A DNA stretch of 64,000 nucleotides, taken from NCBI RefSeq assembly GCF_002706425.1, contig NZ_CP017713.1:868001-932000 (forward strand). Reading direction: 5' to 3'. Below are positions 18,665 to 28,356 of the stretch, in pieces. Under the pieces are notes generated by a model. The model saw nothing but the letters and a program-made list of their open reading frames with translations. It was not told where the DNA came from and ran no database searches. The position numbers and the translations under genes are program-made. The stretch's first letter is position 1; each line of letters starts with the position of its first letter. The stretch is from Loigolactobacillus coryniformis subsp. coryniformis KCTC 3167 = DSM 20001. Its GTDB lineage: Bacteria; Bacillota; Bacilli; Lactobacillales; Lactobacillaceae.

Positions 18665-19487
18665 ACTACAACATGTGAATTTTAGTTATGAACCTGGCAA
18701 AGAAGTGCTGCATGACATCAACTTAAAATTAGATCAGGCGCAGGTTATCGGCATCATTGGACCAAATGGGTCAGGAAAGTCGACTTTGTTTTTAAACTTG
18801 GTTGGCATTCAGCGACCAGATAGCGGGCAAATTTTGCTAGACGGACAACCATTACGCTATGATAAAAAGTCTTTATTGGCTTTGCGCAAACGGATCGGCA
18901 TTGTTTTTCAAAATTCGGAGCAACAAATTTTTTATTCATTGGTAGAGGACGATGTGGCCTTTGCCTTACATAATCTTGGGCTACCACAGGCTGAGATCGA
19001 TGCACGGGTGGATCGCGCCTTAGCTAAGCTGGATATTAGTGACTTACGCCAACGGCCGATCCAATATTTAAGTGGCGGTCAGAAAAAGCGGGTCGCCATT
19101 GCCGGTATCTTAGTTTTAGATTCAGAGTGGCTATTGCTGGACGAACCAACGGCGGGGCTCGATCCTGATGGCCGGCGGCGGATGGTGATATTGATCCAAC
19201 AGTTGATCGCTAACGGACAGAAAATAATTTTGTCTAGTCATGATATGGATTTTATGTATGAAGTCGGGCAATATTTTTATATTTTACAAGATGGGCGTAT
19301 CGTTAAAAGTGGGGATAAGCAGACCGTATTCAAGGAACGGGCAGTTATTGAACAAGCTAAGCTAGAGCAGCCCTGGTTGGTACGTTTGCATGAAGATCTA
19401 CATTTGCCGTTATACAACACACCGGCTGACTTATTTGCCGATCAGGATCTGCAGGAAAAATTAAAGCAACTGCATCTGCCGGACTAG
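18657..19487 (+). CDS. cbiO: Cobalt ECF transporter ATPase CbiO
   Basis: ABC ATPase energising cobalt uptake. 276 residues: Walker A GPNGSGKST (35-43), Q-loop VFQNSEQQIF, signature LSGGQKKRVAIA, Walker B WLLLDEPTAGLDP and the switch histidine in LSSHDMDF. Last gene of the cbiMNQO block and overlapping cbiQ. The active sites look intact. Confidence 0.95.
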   Translation: MLELQHVNFSYEPGKEVLHDINLKLDQAQVIGIIGPNGSGKSTLFLNLVGIQRPDSGQILLDGQPLRYDKKSLLALRKRIGIVFQNSEQQIFYSLVEDDVAFALHNLGLPQAEIDARVDRALAKLDISDLRQRPIQYLSGGQKKRVAIAGILVLDSEWLLLDEPTAGLDPDGRRRMVILIQQLIANGQKIILSSHDMDFMYEVGQYFYILQDGRIVKSGDKQTVFKERAVIEQAKLEQPWLVRLHEDLHLPLYNTPADLFADQDLQEKLKQLHLPD

Positions 19488-19566
19488 CGGGGCCTGGTGT
19501 GCATAATTATGTGAGTGAACTGGTTAGACAAGGTTCCATTGTTAGCTATGAGGGAGGAAAAATAAA

Positions 19567-21066
19567 ATGACGCAAGCAATTATGTTTCAGGGAACGGCTT
19601 CTGACTCAGGTAAAAGTTGGTTGGCTGCCGGGCTCTGCCGAATTTTACGCGATGATGGCCTACGGGTGGCACCGTTTAAATCGCAAAATATGGCGTTAAA
19701 TTCTTTTATTACTAAGGAAGGTAATGAAATGGGCCGCGCGCAAGTATTTCAGGCCGAAGCCGCTGGGGTGGCACCGGATGTGCGAATGAACCCGATTTTA
19801 TTAAAACCCTCCACCGATAAAGCCTCACAAGTGGTATTCTTGGGTAAAGTCCTCACTGATATGGACGCAGTCGATTATCAAGCATTCAAACCGCAATTAA
19901 AGGATAAAGTGAATCAAGTTTATCAAGAGTTGGCGGCGGAAAATGATGTGGTCGTGCTGGAAGGGGCCGGCAGCCCAGCAGAAATTAATCTTAATGAAAA
20001 TGATTTGGTCAACATGGGGATGGCGCGGATGGCTGATGCGCCGGTTATTTTAGTGGCCGATATTGATAAAGGCGGTGTATTTGCCGCAATTTACGGTACA
20101 ATTAAGTTAATGCCGCCGGCCGATCAAAAGCGGGTCAAAGGCATTGTGATCAATAAATTCCGTGGCGATGAAACTTTGTTAACGCCGGGTAATAAAATGA
20201 TCGAGGATCTGACCGGGGTACCGGTGCTAGGTGTGATTCCAATGAGTGACGTCGATCTGGATGAAGAAGATAGTGTGGCCTTGACCGGTAAATCGCGGCA
20301 AATGGATACCAACAAAGCTTTGGATGTGGCGGTGATCAGCTTAACTAAGATCTCTAACTTTACCGACTTTCATAGTTTAGAATTGCAGCCTGACGTTTCA
20401 GTACGCTATGTGCTTAAAGCGGATGAACTAGGCCAACCGGATCTATTGATCATTCCAGGTAGTAAAAATACCAATGAGGATATGGCTTATTTAAATCAAA
20501 CTGGGTTGGCGGCAGCAATCAAGCAGGCCCATCAACAAGGCAGTATGGTCTGTGGCATTTGTGGGGGCTATCAAATCATTGGTCGTCAGTTGCACGACGA
20601 ACAACAAGTTGAATCACCGATCAAGCATCAGGCCGGCTTAGGTTTGATCGATGCCGCGACTTATTTTAATCCAACTAAAACGACCACCCAAGCGGAGGCC
20701 TGGCATGATGGGTTTAAACTAACCGGCTATGAGATCCATATGGGCACGACTAAATTAGGCCCAGCGGCACGGCCGTACACCAAGATTGTTGCCAATAATG
20801 GGGTTAAAACGGCGCGGGATGATGGTGCGATCAACGATGATGGAACTGTTTTTGGAACGTACCTACATGGTATTTTCGATAATCAATTATGGACGCGCCA
20901 TTTGTTGAACCAATTGCGGGAGCGTAAAGGCTTGGCACCGATTTATACGCCAGGCGTGTCACTGAATGCCTATAAGGAGCAGCAGTATGACAAATTAGCA
21001 GCAACCTTGCGCCAACATCTTGATATGGCCGCGATCTATCAGATTTTAGCTGATAGTGCACATTAA
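19567..21066 (+). CDS. cobQ: Cobyric acid synthase CbiP (CobQ)
   Basis: Glutamine-dependent amidation of carboxylates b, d, e and g of adenosylcobyrinate a,c-diamide. 499 residues, the usual length. N-terminal ATPase domain: MFQGTASDSGKSW (P-loop) and SQNMALNS. C-terminal amidotransferase domain: VCGICGGYQIIGRQ with the nucleophile Cys, and GTYLHGIFDN with the catalytic His. RBS GGGAGG about 10 bases before the ATG; an 80-base gap after cbiO. Confidence 0.95.
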   Translation: MTQAIMFQGTASDSGKSWLAAGLCRILRDDGLRVAPFKSQNMALNSFITKEGNEMGRAQVFQAEAAGVAPDVRMNPILLKPSTDKASQVVFLGKVLTDMDAVDYQAFKPQLKDKVNQVYQELAAENDVVVLEGAGSPAEINLNENDLVNMGMARMADAPVILVADIDKGGVFAAIYGTIKLMPPADQKRVKGIVINKFRGDETLLTPGNKMIEDLTGVPVLGVIPMSDVDLDEEDSVALTGKSRQMDTNKALDVAVISLTKISNFTDFHSLELQPDVSVRYVLKADELGQPDLLIIPGSKNTNEDMAYLNQTGLAAAIKQAHQQGSMVCGICGGYQIIGRQLHDEQQVESPIKHQAGLGLIDAATYFNPTKTTTQAEAWHDGFKLTGYEIHMGTTKLGPAARPYTKIVANNGVKTARDDGAINDDGTVFGTYLHGIFDNQLWTRHLLNQLRERKGLAPIYTPGVSLNAYKEQQYDKLAATLRQHLDMAAIYQILADSAH

Positions 21067-21141
21067 AATATTTTCAGTTATGTTGTCGTGAAGCGCTGCT
21101 GTAATCTTTGGTGGCGAACTTTTTAAGAAGTGGGGAATTTC

Positions 21142-21603
21142 ATGTATCCAGTTATGTTGAACTTACAGGATAAACAGGTGATCGTTGTGGGTGGCGGTCG
21201 TGTGGCTGCACGTAAAATCAAAATGCTGCAAGCAACTGGCGCGGTGATCACAGTGATCAGTCCGACGTTGGCGCCAACAATCGACCGTCAACAACTTAAT
21301 TGGGTGGCACGCGCGTATCAAACAGGTGATTTAGCGCAAGCTGATTTAATCATTGCCTGTACCGATGATTTGGCCGTGAATGCGCAAGTGCGTCAAGACG
21401 CCGGGCCAGGTCAATTGGTCAATAATACCAGCAATAAATATGCTTCTGATTTTTATAATATGGCGATGGTGTCACAAGATGATGTTGCGCTAGCGGTCTC
21501 GACTCATGGCAGTTCCCCTAAGCTAGCTAAAAAAATCCGGCAACTTTTAACGATTTGGCTGCAGGCCAAGCCGTGGCAAAAAGGAAGGAATGAAACCAAA
21601 TAA
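21142..21603 (+). CDS. Precorrin-2 dehydrogenase (CysG N-domain type)
   Basis: NAD+-dependent oxidation of precorrin-2 to sirohydrochlorin, which CbiK then metallates. The ATG at 21142 (MYPVMLNLQDKQVIVVGGG) follows AAGTGGGG and gives 153 residues; a GTG at 21130 is possible. The Rossmann GGGRVAARK motif is at about 16-24, followed by the ACTDDLAVN and MAMVSQDDVALAVSTHGSSP segments. It is the dehydrogenase domain with no C-terminal methylase; chelation is left to CbiK. Its stop overlaps the hemA start. Confidence 0.88.
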   Translation: MYPVMLNLQDKQVIVVGGGRVAARKIKMLQATGAVITVISPTLAPTIDRQQLNWVARAYQTGDLAQADLIIACTDDLAVNAQVRQDAGPGQLVNNTSNKYASDFYNMAMVSQDDVALAVSTHGSSPKLAKKIRQLLTIWLQAKPWQKGRNETK

Positions 21604-22892
21604 TGTTTATTATTTATGTCAATCTGGACTATCATCGTTTGCCGCTGGCACTTCGTGAGCAATTTTCATTTGCGGCGGAGCAACTGGCGCAAGCCGATCA
21701 AAAATTAAATCAGGAAAAAAGTATCCTGGAAAATGTCATTTTATCAACCTGTAATCGTACCGAAATTTATGCGGTCGTTGATCAGATCCACACGGGCCGT
21801 TATTATTTGAAGCGTTTCTTGGCCAACTGGTTTAATGTCGACTTAGCGACGATCAATACCTATGTTATGATTGAAGAACAGGACGCTGCAGTGACCCATT
21901 TATTCCGGGTTGCTAGTGGTTTGGAATCATTGATCGTTGGTGAACCACAAATCTTAGGTCAAGTTAAACGGGCTTTCTTTGCGGCTCAAGCCAATGCAAC
22001 GACTGGCGCAATTTTCAATCATTTATTCCAAGAAGTGATTACTTTTGCCAAACGGATGCATACAGAATATAAGATCAGTGAACATTCAATTTCATCGAGT
22101 CAGGCCGGCTTACATCAGATTAAATCCCATCTACAAGCTTTACAGGGTAAACAATTGGCAATTGTTGGCTTAGGTGAAATTGGTCGCCAAGCGTTGGATA
22201 ATGCCTACAATATGGGCTTTAGTCATATTGTTTTAGTCAACCGAACTTTAAGTAAAGCGCAACATTTAGCGGCTAATTTTGGTCAGCAAGTCAGCGCTGC
22301 GCCGTTGACTAACTTAACTGAGGTTTTAGCCGATTCTGATGCGGTGATCACTGCGGTGGCGGCACGTGAACCGGTGATTACTGAACAAACGTTGACAAAA
22401 CGGCGGCCAAATTTGGTATTGATTGATCTGGGAGTTCCGCGCAATATTCGTTTAACCCCACAATTAGCGGATCAATTGCATTATTACAATATTGATCAAC
22501 TGACAGAGATCGTTCAATCCAATAATGAATTACGCCAGCAGTTAGTCAAAAAGATTGCCGCGGAAATTCCCGTTGCGGTACAGGATTACTATACCTGGCA
22601 ACGCCAATTACATATCGTTCCGGTGATCAAGGAATTACGTGAATCAGCTTTAGCGGTGCAGGGTACCGCCTTGACTAGTCTGCAGCGTAAGTTACCTGAG
22701 TTAGACGAACATGAGCTAAAAGTGATCCGTAAGCATATGAAGAGCATTGTGAATCAGTTGATCAAGCAACCGATCAAAACGATCAAAGAGTTATCGGTCA
22801 CAACCGATGCAGAGGTCGACATTGATTTCTTTAAACAGATTTTCGGTTTAGATGAAGATGAAGCGACTGCTAAGAAGGAGGTTGCTAAATGA
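21603..22892 (+). CDS. hemA: Glutamyl-tRNA reductase HemA
   Basis: Reduces glutamyl-tRNA(Glu) to glutamate-1-semialdehyde with NADPH, the committed step of the C5 pathway. 429 residues: catalytic C50 in LSTCNRTEIY, GEPQILGQVKRA, and the NADPH-binding IVGLGEIGRQA. The gene starts on the previous stop (TAATG). Lactobacilli generally do not make haem from scratch, so here the pathway feeds corrins. Confidence 0.95.
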   Translation: MFIIYVNLDYHRLPLALREQFSFAAEQLAQADQKLNQEKSILENVILSTCNRTEIYAVVDQIHTGRYYLKRFLANWFNVDLATINTYVMIEEQDAAVTHLFRVASGLESLIVGEPQILGQVKRAFFAAQANATTGAIFNHLFQEVITFAKRMHTEYKISEHSISSSQAGLHQIKSHLQALQGKQLAIVGLGEIGRQALDNAYNMGFSHIVLVNRTLSKAQHLAANFGQQVSAAPLTNLTEVLADSDAVITAVAAREPVITEQTLTKRRPNLVLIDLGVPRNIRLTPQLADQLHYYNIDQLTEIVQSNNELRQQLVKKIAAEIPVAVQDYYTWQRQLHIVPVIKELRESALAVQGTALTSLQRKLPELDEHELKVIRKHMKSIVNQLIKQPIKTIKELSVTTDAEVDIDFFKQIFGLDEDEATAKKEVAK

Positions 22893-23806
22893 AAACAACG
22901 TTTATTATTGGCACACGTAAAAGTAAACTAGCTTTATGCCAATCCCAATTAGTGCAAAAACAATTACAAACACGATTTCCGCAACTGGAATTTAAGCTCC
23001 AGCCGATTGTAACTGAAGGCGACCGTAACTTACATGACAGTCTACAAAAAATCGGTGGTAAAGGTGTTTTTGTTAAAGAAATTGAACACGAACTATTATC
23101 CGCAAAAATTGATTTTGCAGTGCATAGTTTGAAAGATGTACCACCGGTTTTACCGCAGGGTTTAACGATTGGCGCAGTGCCAAAACGAGCTTCAGCATTT
23201 GATTGCCTGATCACGGTGGCACCCATCAAATCGTTAGCTGATTTACCCCAAAATGCGCGTATCGGCACCAATAGTTTACGTCGTGAAGGGCAGTTATTGC
23301 ACGCACGGCCGGATTTAGTGATCGTACCAATTCGCGGTAATGTCGATACTCGCTTAGCTAAAATTGCTAGTGAAAACTTGGCCGGCATTGTTTTGGCTGA
23401 GGCTGGTTTAGATCGTTTGGCCGTTGATATTGCGCCTTATTATCGTTACTCCTTACAAGACGTAATTTTGCCAGCCACTGGTCAAGGTGCATTGGCAATC
23501 GAATGCCGGCAAGCGGATACCGATACTTTGGGACTATTAGCAGCGATTCATGATGCCCAAACTGCTAGCTGTGTCCAAATTGAGCGCGCCTTTTTAAAGG
23601 CACTAGGCGGAAGTTGTAATTTTCCAATTGGAGCTTACGCCACGCAAAATGCACTTGGGTATGAGTTTAAAGGTTTAGTCGCAGCGCAAGATGGGACCGC
23701 ATGGTATCCAATTGAGAATCGCGGTCCCTTAACCGCTAAATTAGGTAAAACGGCGGCTGATACATTGATCGCTCAAGGTGCATTGGCAGCATTAGCAGTG
23801 GATTAG
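22889..23806 (+). CDS. hemC: Hydroxymethylbilane synthase (porphobilinogen deaminase) HemC
   Basis: Polymerises four porphobilinogens. 305 residues with GTRKSKLALCQ, HSLKDVP (about 80-86), IGTNSLRRE and the dipyrromethane-cofactor cysteine in LGGSCNFPIGAY. ATG overlaps the hemA stop by four bases, with AGGAGG just upstream. Followed by a 124-base gap before hemB containing a small GCGTT/AACGC stem. Confidence 0.95.
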   Translation: MKTTFIIGTRKSKLALCQSQLVQKQLQTRFPQLEFKLQPIVTEGDRNLHDSLQKIGGKGVFVKEIEHELLSAKIDFAVHSLKDVPPVLPQGLTIGAVPKRASAFDCLITVAPIKSLADLPQNARIGTNSLRREGQLLHARPDLVIVPIRGNVDTRLAKIASENLAGIVLAEAGLDRLAVDIAPYYRYSLQDVILPATGQGALAIECRQADTDTLGLLAAIHDAQTASCVQIERAFLKALGGSCNFPIGAYATQNALGYEFKGLVAAQDGTAWYPIENRGPLTAKLGKTAADTLIAQGALAALAVD

Positions 23807-23930
23807 TAAGTGTTGTTTATTGTTAATTTAGCGGAAAATATTGTGCTTGCTTAACTAGGTATACGTCATAATTCAGGCGTTTTTTCAACGCAGGTTACAA
23901 AATTAATTTAAGGAAAGAAGTTAGATATTT

Positions 23931-24905
23931 ATGATTCAATTTGATCGTCATCGTCGTTTACGCACAACTCCAGCATTACGGGACCTCGTTCGGGAAAATC
24001 GGGTGACTCGCGATGATTTGATCATGCCGGTTTTTGTCGTTGAGGATTTTAATGGCAAAAAAGAAATCAGCTCGATGCCAGGGGTTTATCAATTTGGCTT
24101 AGATACGATTTTGACTGAGATCAAGGCTATCACTGATTTAGGTATTAAAGCAATTATCTTATTTGGCCTACCTAGCCATAAGGATGATGTTGGTACTGGT
24201 GCTTGGTCAGACGATGGTATCGTGCAACAAGCAACACGCAAGATCAAAGCCGCTTATCCTGATTTGATCGTTATTGCGGATACTTGTTTGTGTGAGTATA
24301 CGTCTACTGGTCATTGTGGTGTCGTGGATGAAAATGGCTACGTCTTAAATGATGAATCATTGAAGTTGTTGGCTAAAACTGCGGTCAGCCAGACTAAGGC
24401 GGGGGCTGATATTATTGCGCCATCTAATGCAATGGACGGCTTTGTTGCGGCAATCCGTCAGGGCTTGGATGAAGCGGGTTACGTTAATACACCGATCATG
24501 TCCTACGCCGTTAAATACGCTTCTAGCTTCTATGGCCCATTCCGCGATGCGGCCAATAGTGCACCAGCTTTTGGTGACCGTAAAACTTACCAAATGGACC
24601 CAGCTAACCGCTTAGATGCATTGCGCGAAGTTGCTAGTGATGAAAAAGAAGGCGCCGATATGGTGATGGTCAAACCGTCAATGGCTTTTGGGGACATTAT
24701 GCGTGACGTTCGTGAACAAACATTGTTGCCATTAGTGGCCTACAATGTTTCTGGTGAATATTCAATGGTTAAAGCTGCCGCCGCTAATGGGTGGATCGAT
24801 GAAGCCAAAATCGTGGATGAAATTTTAACTGGGATGAAGCGTGCTGGTGCCGACTTGATCATCACTTATTTTGCCAAGGATGTTGCGGCCCGGCTGGTCA
24901 AATAA
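23931..24905 (+). CDS. hemB: Delta-aminolevulinic acid dehydratase HemB (zinc type)
   Basis: Condenses two 5-aminolevulinates to porphobilinogen. 324 residues. The cysteine triad in [14 protein letters not shown] marks the zinc-dependent class; the Schiff-base lysines lie in [17 protein letters not shown] and MVKPSM. RBS AAGGAAAG. Placed between hemC and hemL in the corrin operon. Confidence 0.95.
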   Translation: MIQFDRHRRLRTTPALRDLVRENRVTRDDLIMPVFVVEDFNGKKEISSMPGVYQFGLDTILTEIKAITDLGIKAIILFGLPSHKDDVGTGAWSDDGIVQQATRKIKAAYPDLIVIADTCLCEYTSTGHCGVVDENGYVLNDESLKLLAKTAVSQTKAGADIIAPSNAMDGFVAAIRQGLDEAGYVNTPIMSYAVKYASSFYGPFRDAANSAPAFGDRKTYQMDPANRLDALREVASDEKEGADMVMVKPSMAFGDIMRDVREQTLLPLVAYNVSGEYSMVKAAAANGWIDEAKIVDEILTGMKRAGADLIITYFAKDVAARLVK

Positions 24906-24923
24906 CGGAAAACTTTAATATTA

Positions 24924-24951
24924 AATTAACCACGATTGTGAAGTAGGGGGA
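24924..24951 (+). repeat. Leader motif shared with the pduO duplication
   Basis: Just before hemL, this 28-base stretch matches 24 of 28 bases of the end of each 98-bp unit ahead of pduO (for example 1809-1836). The shared core is CCAC-N-ATTGTG-N-AGTAGG. It runs into the ribosome site in both places. Confidence 0.5.
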
Positions 24952-24962
24952 ATTAGGATAGT

Positions 24963-26255
24963 ATGCGTGATTTTACAAAATCAAAACAGGCTTTTGCTGA
25001 ATCTAGTCAATTAATGCCTGGCGGGGTCAATAGCCCAGTTCGTGCTTTTAAAAATGTCGGTGGTGATCCATTATTTATCGATCATGGTAAAGGATCACAT
25101 ATCTATGATATTGATGGTAATGATTATATCGATTACGTCATGTCATGGGGGCCATTGATTCTTGGACACGCTGATGATCAAGTGGTTGCTGATTTACAGG
25201 CAGCTGTGACTAAAGGAACCAGTTACGGTGCACCGACTTTGTTGGAAAGCCAATTGGCGAAAATGATTCAAAAAGTGGTGCCGTCGATCGAAATGATGCG
25301 GATGGTTTCTTCAGGGACGGAAGCCACGATGAGTGCGATTCGTTTGGCTCGTGGCTACACGAAACGTGATAAGATCGTTAAATTCATTGGGAACTATCAT
25401 GGCCATAGTGATTCATTATTGGTCGATGCTGGTTCTGGATTGGCAACGTTTAATATTACCAAGTCTCCTGGTGTACCTGAAGCTTTAGCGTATGATACTT
25501 TAACTGTGGCTTATAATGATGAAGCGGCGATCAAAAAAGTCTTTGCGGCGCATGGTGATGAAATTGCCTGTGTGATCGTTGAACCCGTTGCCGGTAATAT
25601 GGGCGTTATTCCAGCTAAGAAGTCATTTTTGCAGACGCTACGCCAAGTCACTAGTGATCATGGCGCTTTATTGATCTTTGATGAAGTTATGACTGGTTTC
25701 CGTGCAGCCTTCCATGGTGCTCAGGCTTTATATGGTATTACACCAGATCTAACGACTTTAGGTAAAGTTGTTGGTGGTGGCTTACCGGTTGGCGTCTTTG
25801 GTGGTCGGCGGGAGATCATGCATGAGATCACGCCTGATGGTCCAATCTATCATGCTGGGACTTTATCTGGTAATCCATTAGCGATGACGGGCGGTATTAG
25901 CACAATCAAGCAATTAAATGAAGACTTGTATACTGCGATGGATCAAAAAGTGACGCGCTTGATGGCTGGAATTGCGGCTGCTGCAAAGCAATATCAAGTG
26001 CCAATAGTCACGCATCATGTTGGCACGATGTGGAGTTACTTCTTTAATGAACATGAAGTTGAAAATTTTGCGGACGTTCAAAAAAGTGATCAGGCATACT
26101 TTGCCAAGTTCTATAAGGCGTTATTGCAAGAAGGTATTTACACTGCGCCATCGCAATTTGAAACGAATTTCATTTCCACTAAACACACTGATGCTGAGAT
26201 CGACCAAACGATTGCAGCATTTGAACGTGCCTTTGCTGCCGTTAGTCAGGGGTGA
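24963..26255 (+). CDS. hemL: Glutamate-1-semialdehyde 2,1-aminomutase HemL
   Basis: PLP enzyme converting glutamate-1-semialdehyde to 5-aminolevulinate. 430 residues: [11 protein letters not shown] near the N-terminus, [22 protein letters not shown] and the PLP lysine in [14 protein letters not shown]. Preceded by AGGGGG and the shared leader motif. The next gene begins directly at its stop codon. Confidence 0.95.
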   Translation: MRDFTKSKQAFAESSQLMPGGVNSPVRAFKNVGGDPLFIDHGKGSHIYDIDGNDYIDYVMSWGPLILGHADDQVVADLQAAVTKGTSYGAPTLLESQLAKMIQKVVPSIEMMRMVSSGTEATMSAIRLARGYTKRDKIVKFIGNYHGHSDSLLVDAGSGLATFNITKSPGVPEALAYDTLTVAYNDEAAIKKVFAAHGDEIACVIVEPVAGNMGVIPAKKSFLQTLRQVTSDHGALLIFDEVMTGFRAAFHGAQALYGITPDLTTLGKVVGGGLPVGVFGGRREIMHEITPDGPIYHAGTLSGNPLAMTGGISTIKQLNEDLYTAMDQKVTRLMAGIAAAAKQYQVPIVTHHVGTMWSYFFNEHEVENFADVQKSDQAYFAKFYKALLQEGIYTAPSQFETNFISTKHTDAEIDQTIAAFERAFAAVSQG

Positions 26256-26261
26256 GTGGCG

Positions 26262-26990
26262 ATGAGTCAATTTCGTGATTTAACATTACTGCCATTATCG
26301 ACAACTGAACAATTGGTAATTGCCTGTGACAGTAGTGCAGGAATTGGCGCTAAACAAGCAGACATGGTTTCGGTTCCCACCGAAGTTATGTCTGCTTATT
26401 GTTTACGCGTCCCATTATTAGAGCTGTTGTGCTTTGGTGCACAGCCATTAATGGTGATCGATACCGTTGGAAATGAAATGCAGCCTACTGGTGAAAAGGT
26501 GATCACCGGGTTGCGGCAAGAATTAGCTAAAGCTGATTTAGCGACGTTGCCATTAAATGGCAGTACCGAGGATAACATGACGACGATCACAACCTCAGTC
26601 GGTGTAACCGTGATCGGTAAAAGTGCGCTAAAACAACGTAAACAGTACTCGTCGCTGCTAGTTTATCAGCTGGGTACACCATATGTTGGTGAACAGGTCG
26701 TGGCGCACCTAGATACGATTTTTGCTTACCAAGAAGTGCGACGGTTGCAGCAAATTGTTGGCGTTGTCGATTTATTACCGGTGGGTTCAAAAGGAATTCG
26801 TGATGAAATGGGTCAACTAGCGACCACGCAAAAATTAACGCCTAAATGGGTGGTGACTGATGATGCAGAATTTAGTCAGTCAGCTGGACCGGCGACAGTC
26901 TTATTGATTGCAATCGTCCCGGCAGCACAAGCAGAACTACAATGCGCATTTCCTACCGTGCGCTTGATCGCAGAATTGGAGGCGAAATGA
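26262..26990 (+). CDS. cblS: Probable alpha-ribazole kinase CblS
   Basis: Resembles the AIR-synthase/ThiL-like proteins identified as alpha-ribazole kinase (CblS) in Listeria and Geobacillus, which phosphorylate alpha-ribazole to alpha-ribazole phosphate for CobS. 242 residues from ATG 26262 (MSQFRDLTLLPL) after AGGGGTGAG; a GTG at 26256 is also in frame. VIACDSSAGIGAKQ and LNGSTEDNMTT are the most conserved-looking stretches; late GPATVLLIAI is ThiL-like. It is encoded directly before cobU-cobS-cobC. The family assignment is from memory of the motifs and should be confirmed by search. Confidence 0.72.
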   Translation: MSQFRDLTLLPLSTTEQLVIACDSSAGIGAKQADMVSVPTEVMSAYCLRVPLLELLCFGAQPLMVIDTVGNEMQPTGEKVITGLRQELAKADLATLPLNGSTEDNMTTITTSVGVTVIGKSALKQRKQYSSLLVYQLGTPYVGEQVVAHLDTIFAYQEVRRLQQIVGVVDLLPVGSKGIRDEMGQLATTQKLTPKWVVTDDAEFSQSAGPATVLLIAIVPAAQAELQCAFPTVRLIAELEAK

Positions 26991-27580
26991 TGGCACAACT
27001 TGAGTTGATCACTGGCGGTGCACGTAGTGGTAAGTCAGCATTTGCGGAGCAGCGCTTTACAGCAGCTGAAGCGATTTGTTACATCGCCACTGGAGTGATG
27101 TTGGCACCTGATCAGGAGATGGCTTTGCGGATCGAACGTCATCAAGCTCGCCGTTCAGCTAATTGGCAAACGGAAGAACGTTATTTGGATGTAGCGCTTT
27201 TTATTCAGCAGCATCATTTTGCTGGTTATTTATTGGATGATGTGACTATGTTGACGACTAATCTGTTTTATCATTTAGTTGCGCAACAAGGTCAAGTTCA
27301 ACCGGCAGCTTATGATGATTATATTGAGCAAATGACTAACCCGCAGATCAAAGAAATCGAACAGCAGATTTTAACCCAGTGGCATGACATTGTGAACGCC
27401 GTTCGTACCACGAAACAGCGTTTATTGGCGGTGACGAATGAAGTTGGTTTAGGCGTCGTACCCGCCACGCGGCAAGCACGATTATTGCGTGATATTTATG
27501 GCGATGTCAATCAATATTTAGCTCAAGCGGCTGATCAGGTTTATTTCGTGATCAGTGGTTTGCCACAACAAATTAAATGA
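26990..27580 (+). CDS. cobU: Adenosylcobinamide kinase / phosphate guanylyltransferase CobU
   Basis: Phosphorylates adenosylcobinamide and forms AdoCbi-GDP with GTP. From ATG 26990 (MAQLELITGGARSGKSAFAE), 7 bases after GGAGG; ATG 26987 is an alternative. P-loop GGARSGKS at 9-16, IATGVM, RIERHQARR (His for guanylylation) and VTNEVGLGVVP are diagnostic. About 196 residues, slightly longer than usual because of an insertion around 90-130. Confidence 0.93.
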   Translation: MAQLELITGGARSGKSAFAEQRFTAAEAICYIATGVMLAPDQEMALRIERHQARRSANWQTEERYLDVALFIQQHHFAGYLLDDVTMLTTNLFYHLVAQQGQVQPAAYDDYIEQMTNPQIKEIEQQILTQWHDIVNAVRTTKQRLLAVTNEVGLGVVPATRQARLLRDIYGDVNQYLAQAADQVYFVISGLPQQIK

Positions 27581-28356
27581 TCGGGGGTAGCAGTTTGGGA
27601 CAAGCGTTAATTTTATTTATTCAGTTTTTTACCCGGATCAATGTTCCAATGATGATCGATGACGTAGAAGAAAAGTTCCGGCGTAATATTCAATACTTAA
27701 CTGTTTTTGGTTTATTGTTGGGTATTTTAGAAGCGGTGATTTTTTGGTTATTGCAATTAATATTGCCAGTTTGGTTGGCGTGGGGATTATTTTTAGTCAG
27801 TGATGGTCTGCTGACTGGCGGATTTCATTTGGATGCCTTAGCGGACAGTGCTGATGGTTTGTTTTCTTCACGAACACCCGATAAAATGCATGAGATCATG
27901 AAGGATAGCCGGATCGGTACCATGGGCACTCTAGCGTTGCTCTATTATTATGGAATAATGATCGGTGGTGGCGTGGCCCTCAGTCAGCAGGTAACACCAT
28001 TGCAATTAGCATTTATTGCTGCCATTACAACGATGTTGGCTAAAACCGGCTTATCATTATTGTTCTATAAAATGGTTTATGCAGGTGCACCCCATGGCTT
28101 AGCCAGTATCTGGGTCAAAGTAAAAACGTGGCAGATCGTTGTTGCTCAATTATTCTCATTGGTCGTTATGGCGCTAGCACTAGGGCTTAGTGGTATTTTA
28201 AGCTATTTAGCGATTTTGGTAGTAGCCTATGGTTATCGGCGGCGGATCATCCATATTCTCGGTGGCTTTTCCGGCGACACGATTGGTGCTTTTGCTGAAT
28301 TAGCTCAAGTTACTTTTTTACTAGCTTATTTGATCTTTAGTCGGTGGTTAGGATGA
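27577..28356 (+). CDS. cobS: Adenosylcobinamide-GDP ribazoletransferase (cobalamin synthase) CobS
   Basis: Membrane enzyme joining AdoCbi-GDP with alpha-ribazole (phosphate) to form cobalamin (phosphate). 259 residues with several membrane helices and the family motifs FFTRINV, LLTGGFHLDALADSADGLF and KDSRIGTMG. ATG overlaps the cobU stop; TTG 27595 after GGGGGT is an alternative start. Confidence 0.94.
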   Translation: MIGGSSLGQALILFIQFFTRINVPMMIDDVEEKFRRNIQYLTVFGLLLGILEAVIFWLLQLILPVWLAWGLFLVSDGLLTGGFHLDALADSADGLFSSRTPDKMHEIMKDSRIGTMGTLALLYYYGIMIGGGVALSQQVTPLQLAFIAAITTMLAKTGLSLLFYKMVYAGAPHGLASIWVKVKTWQIVVAQLFSLVVMALALGLSGILSYLAILVVAYGYRRRIIHILGGFSGDTIGAFAELAQVTFLLAYLIFSRWLG

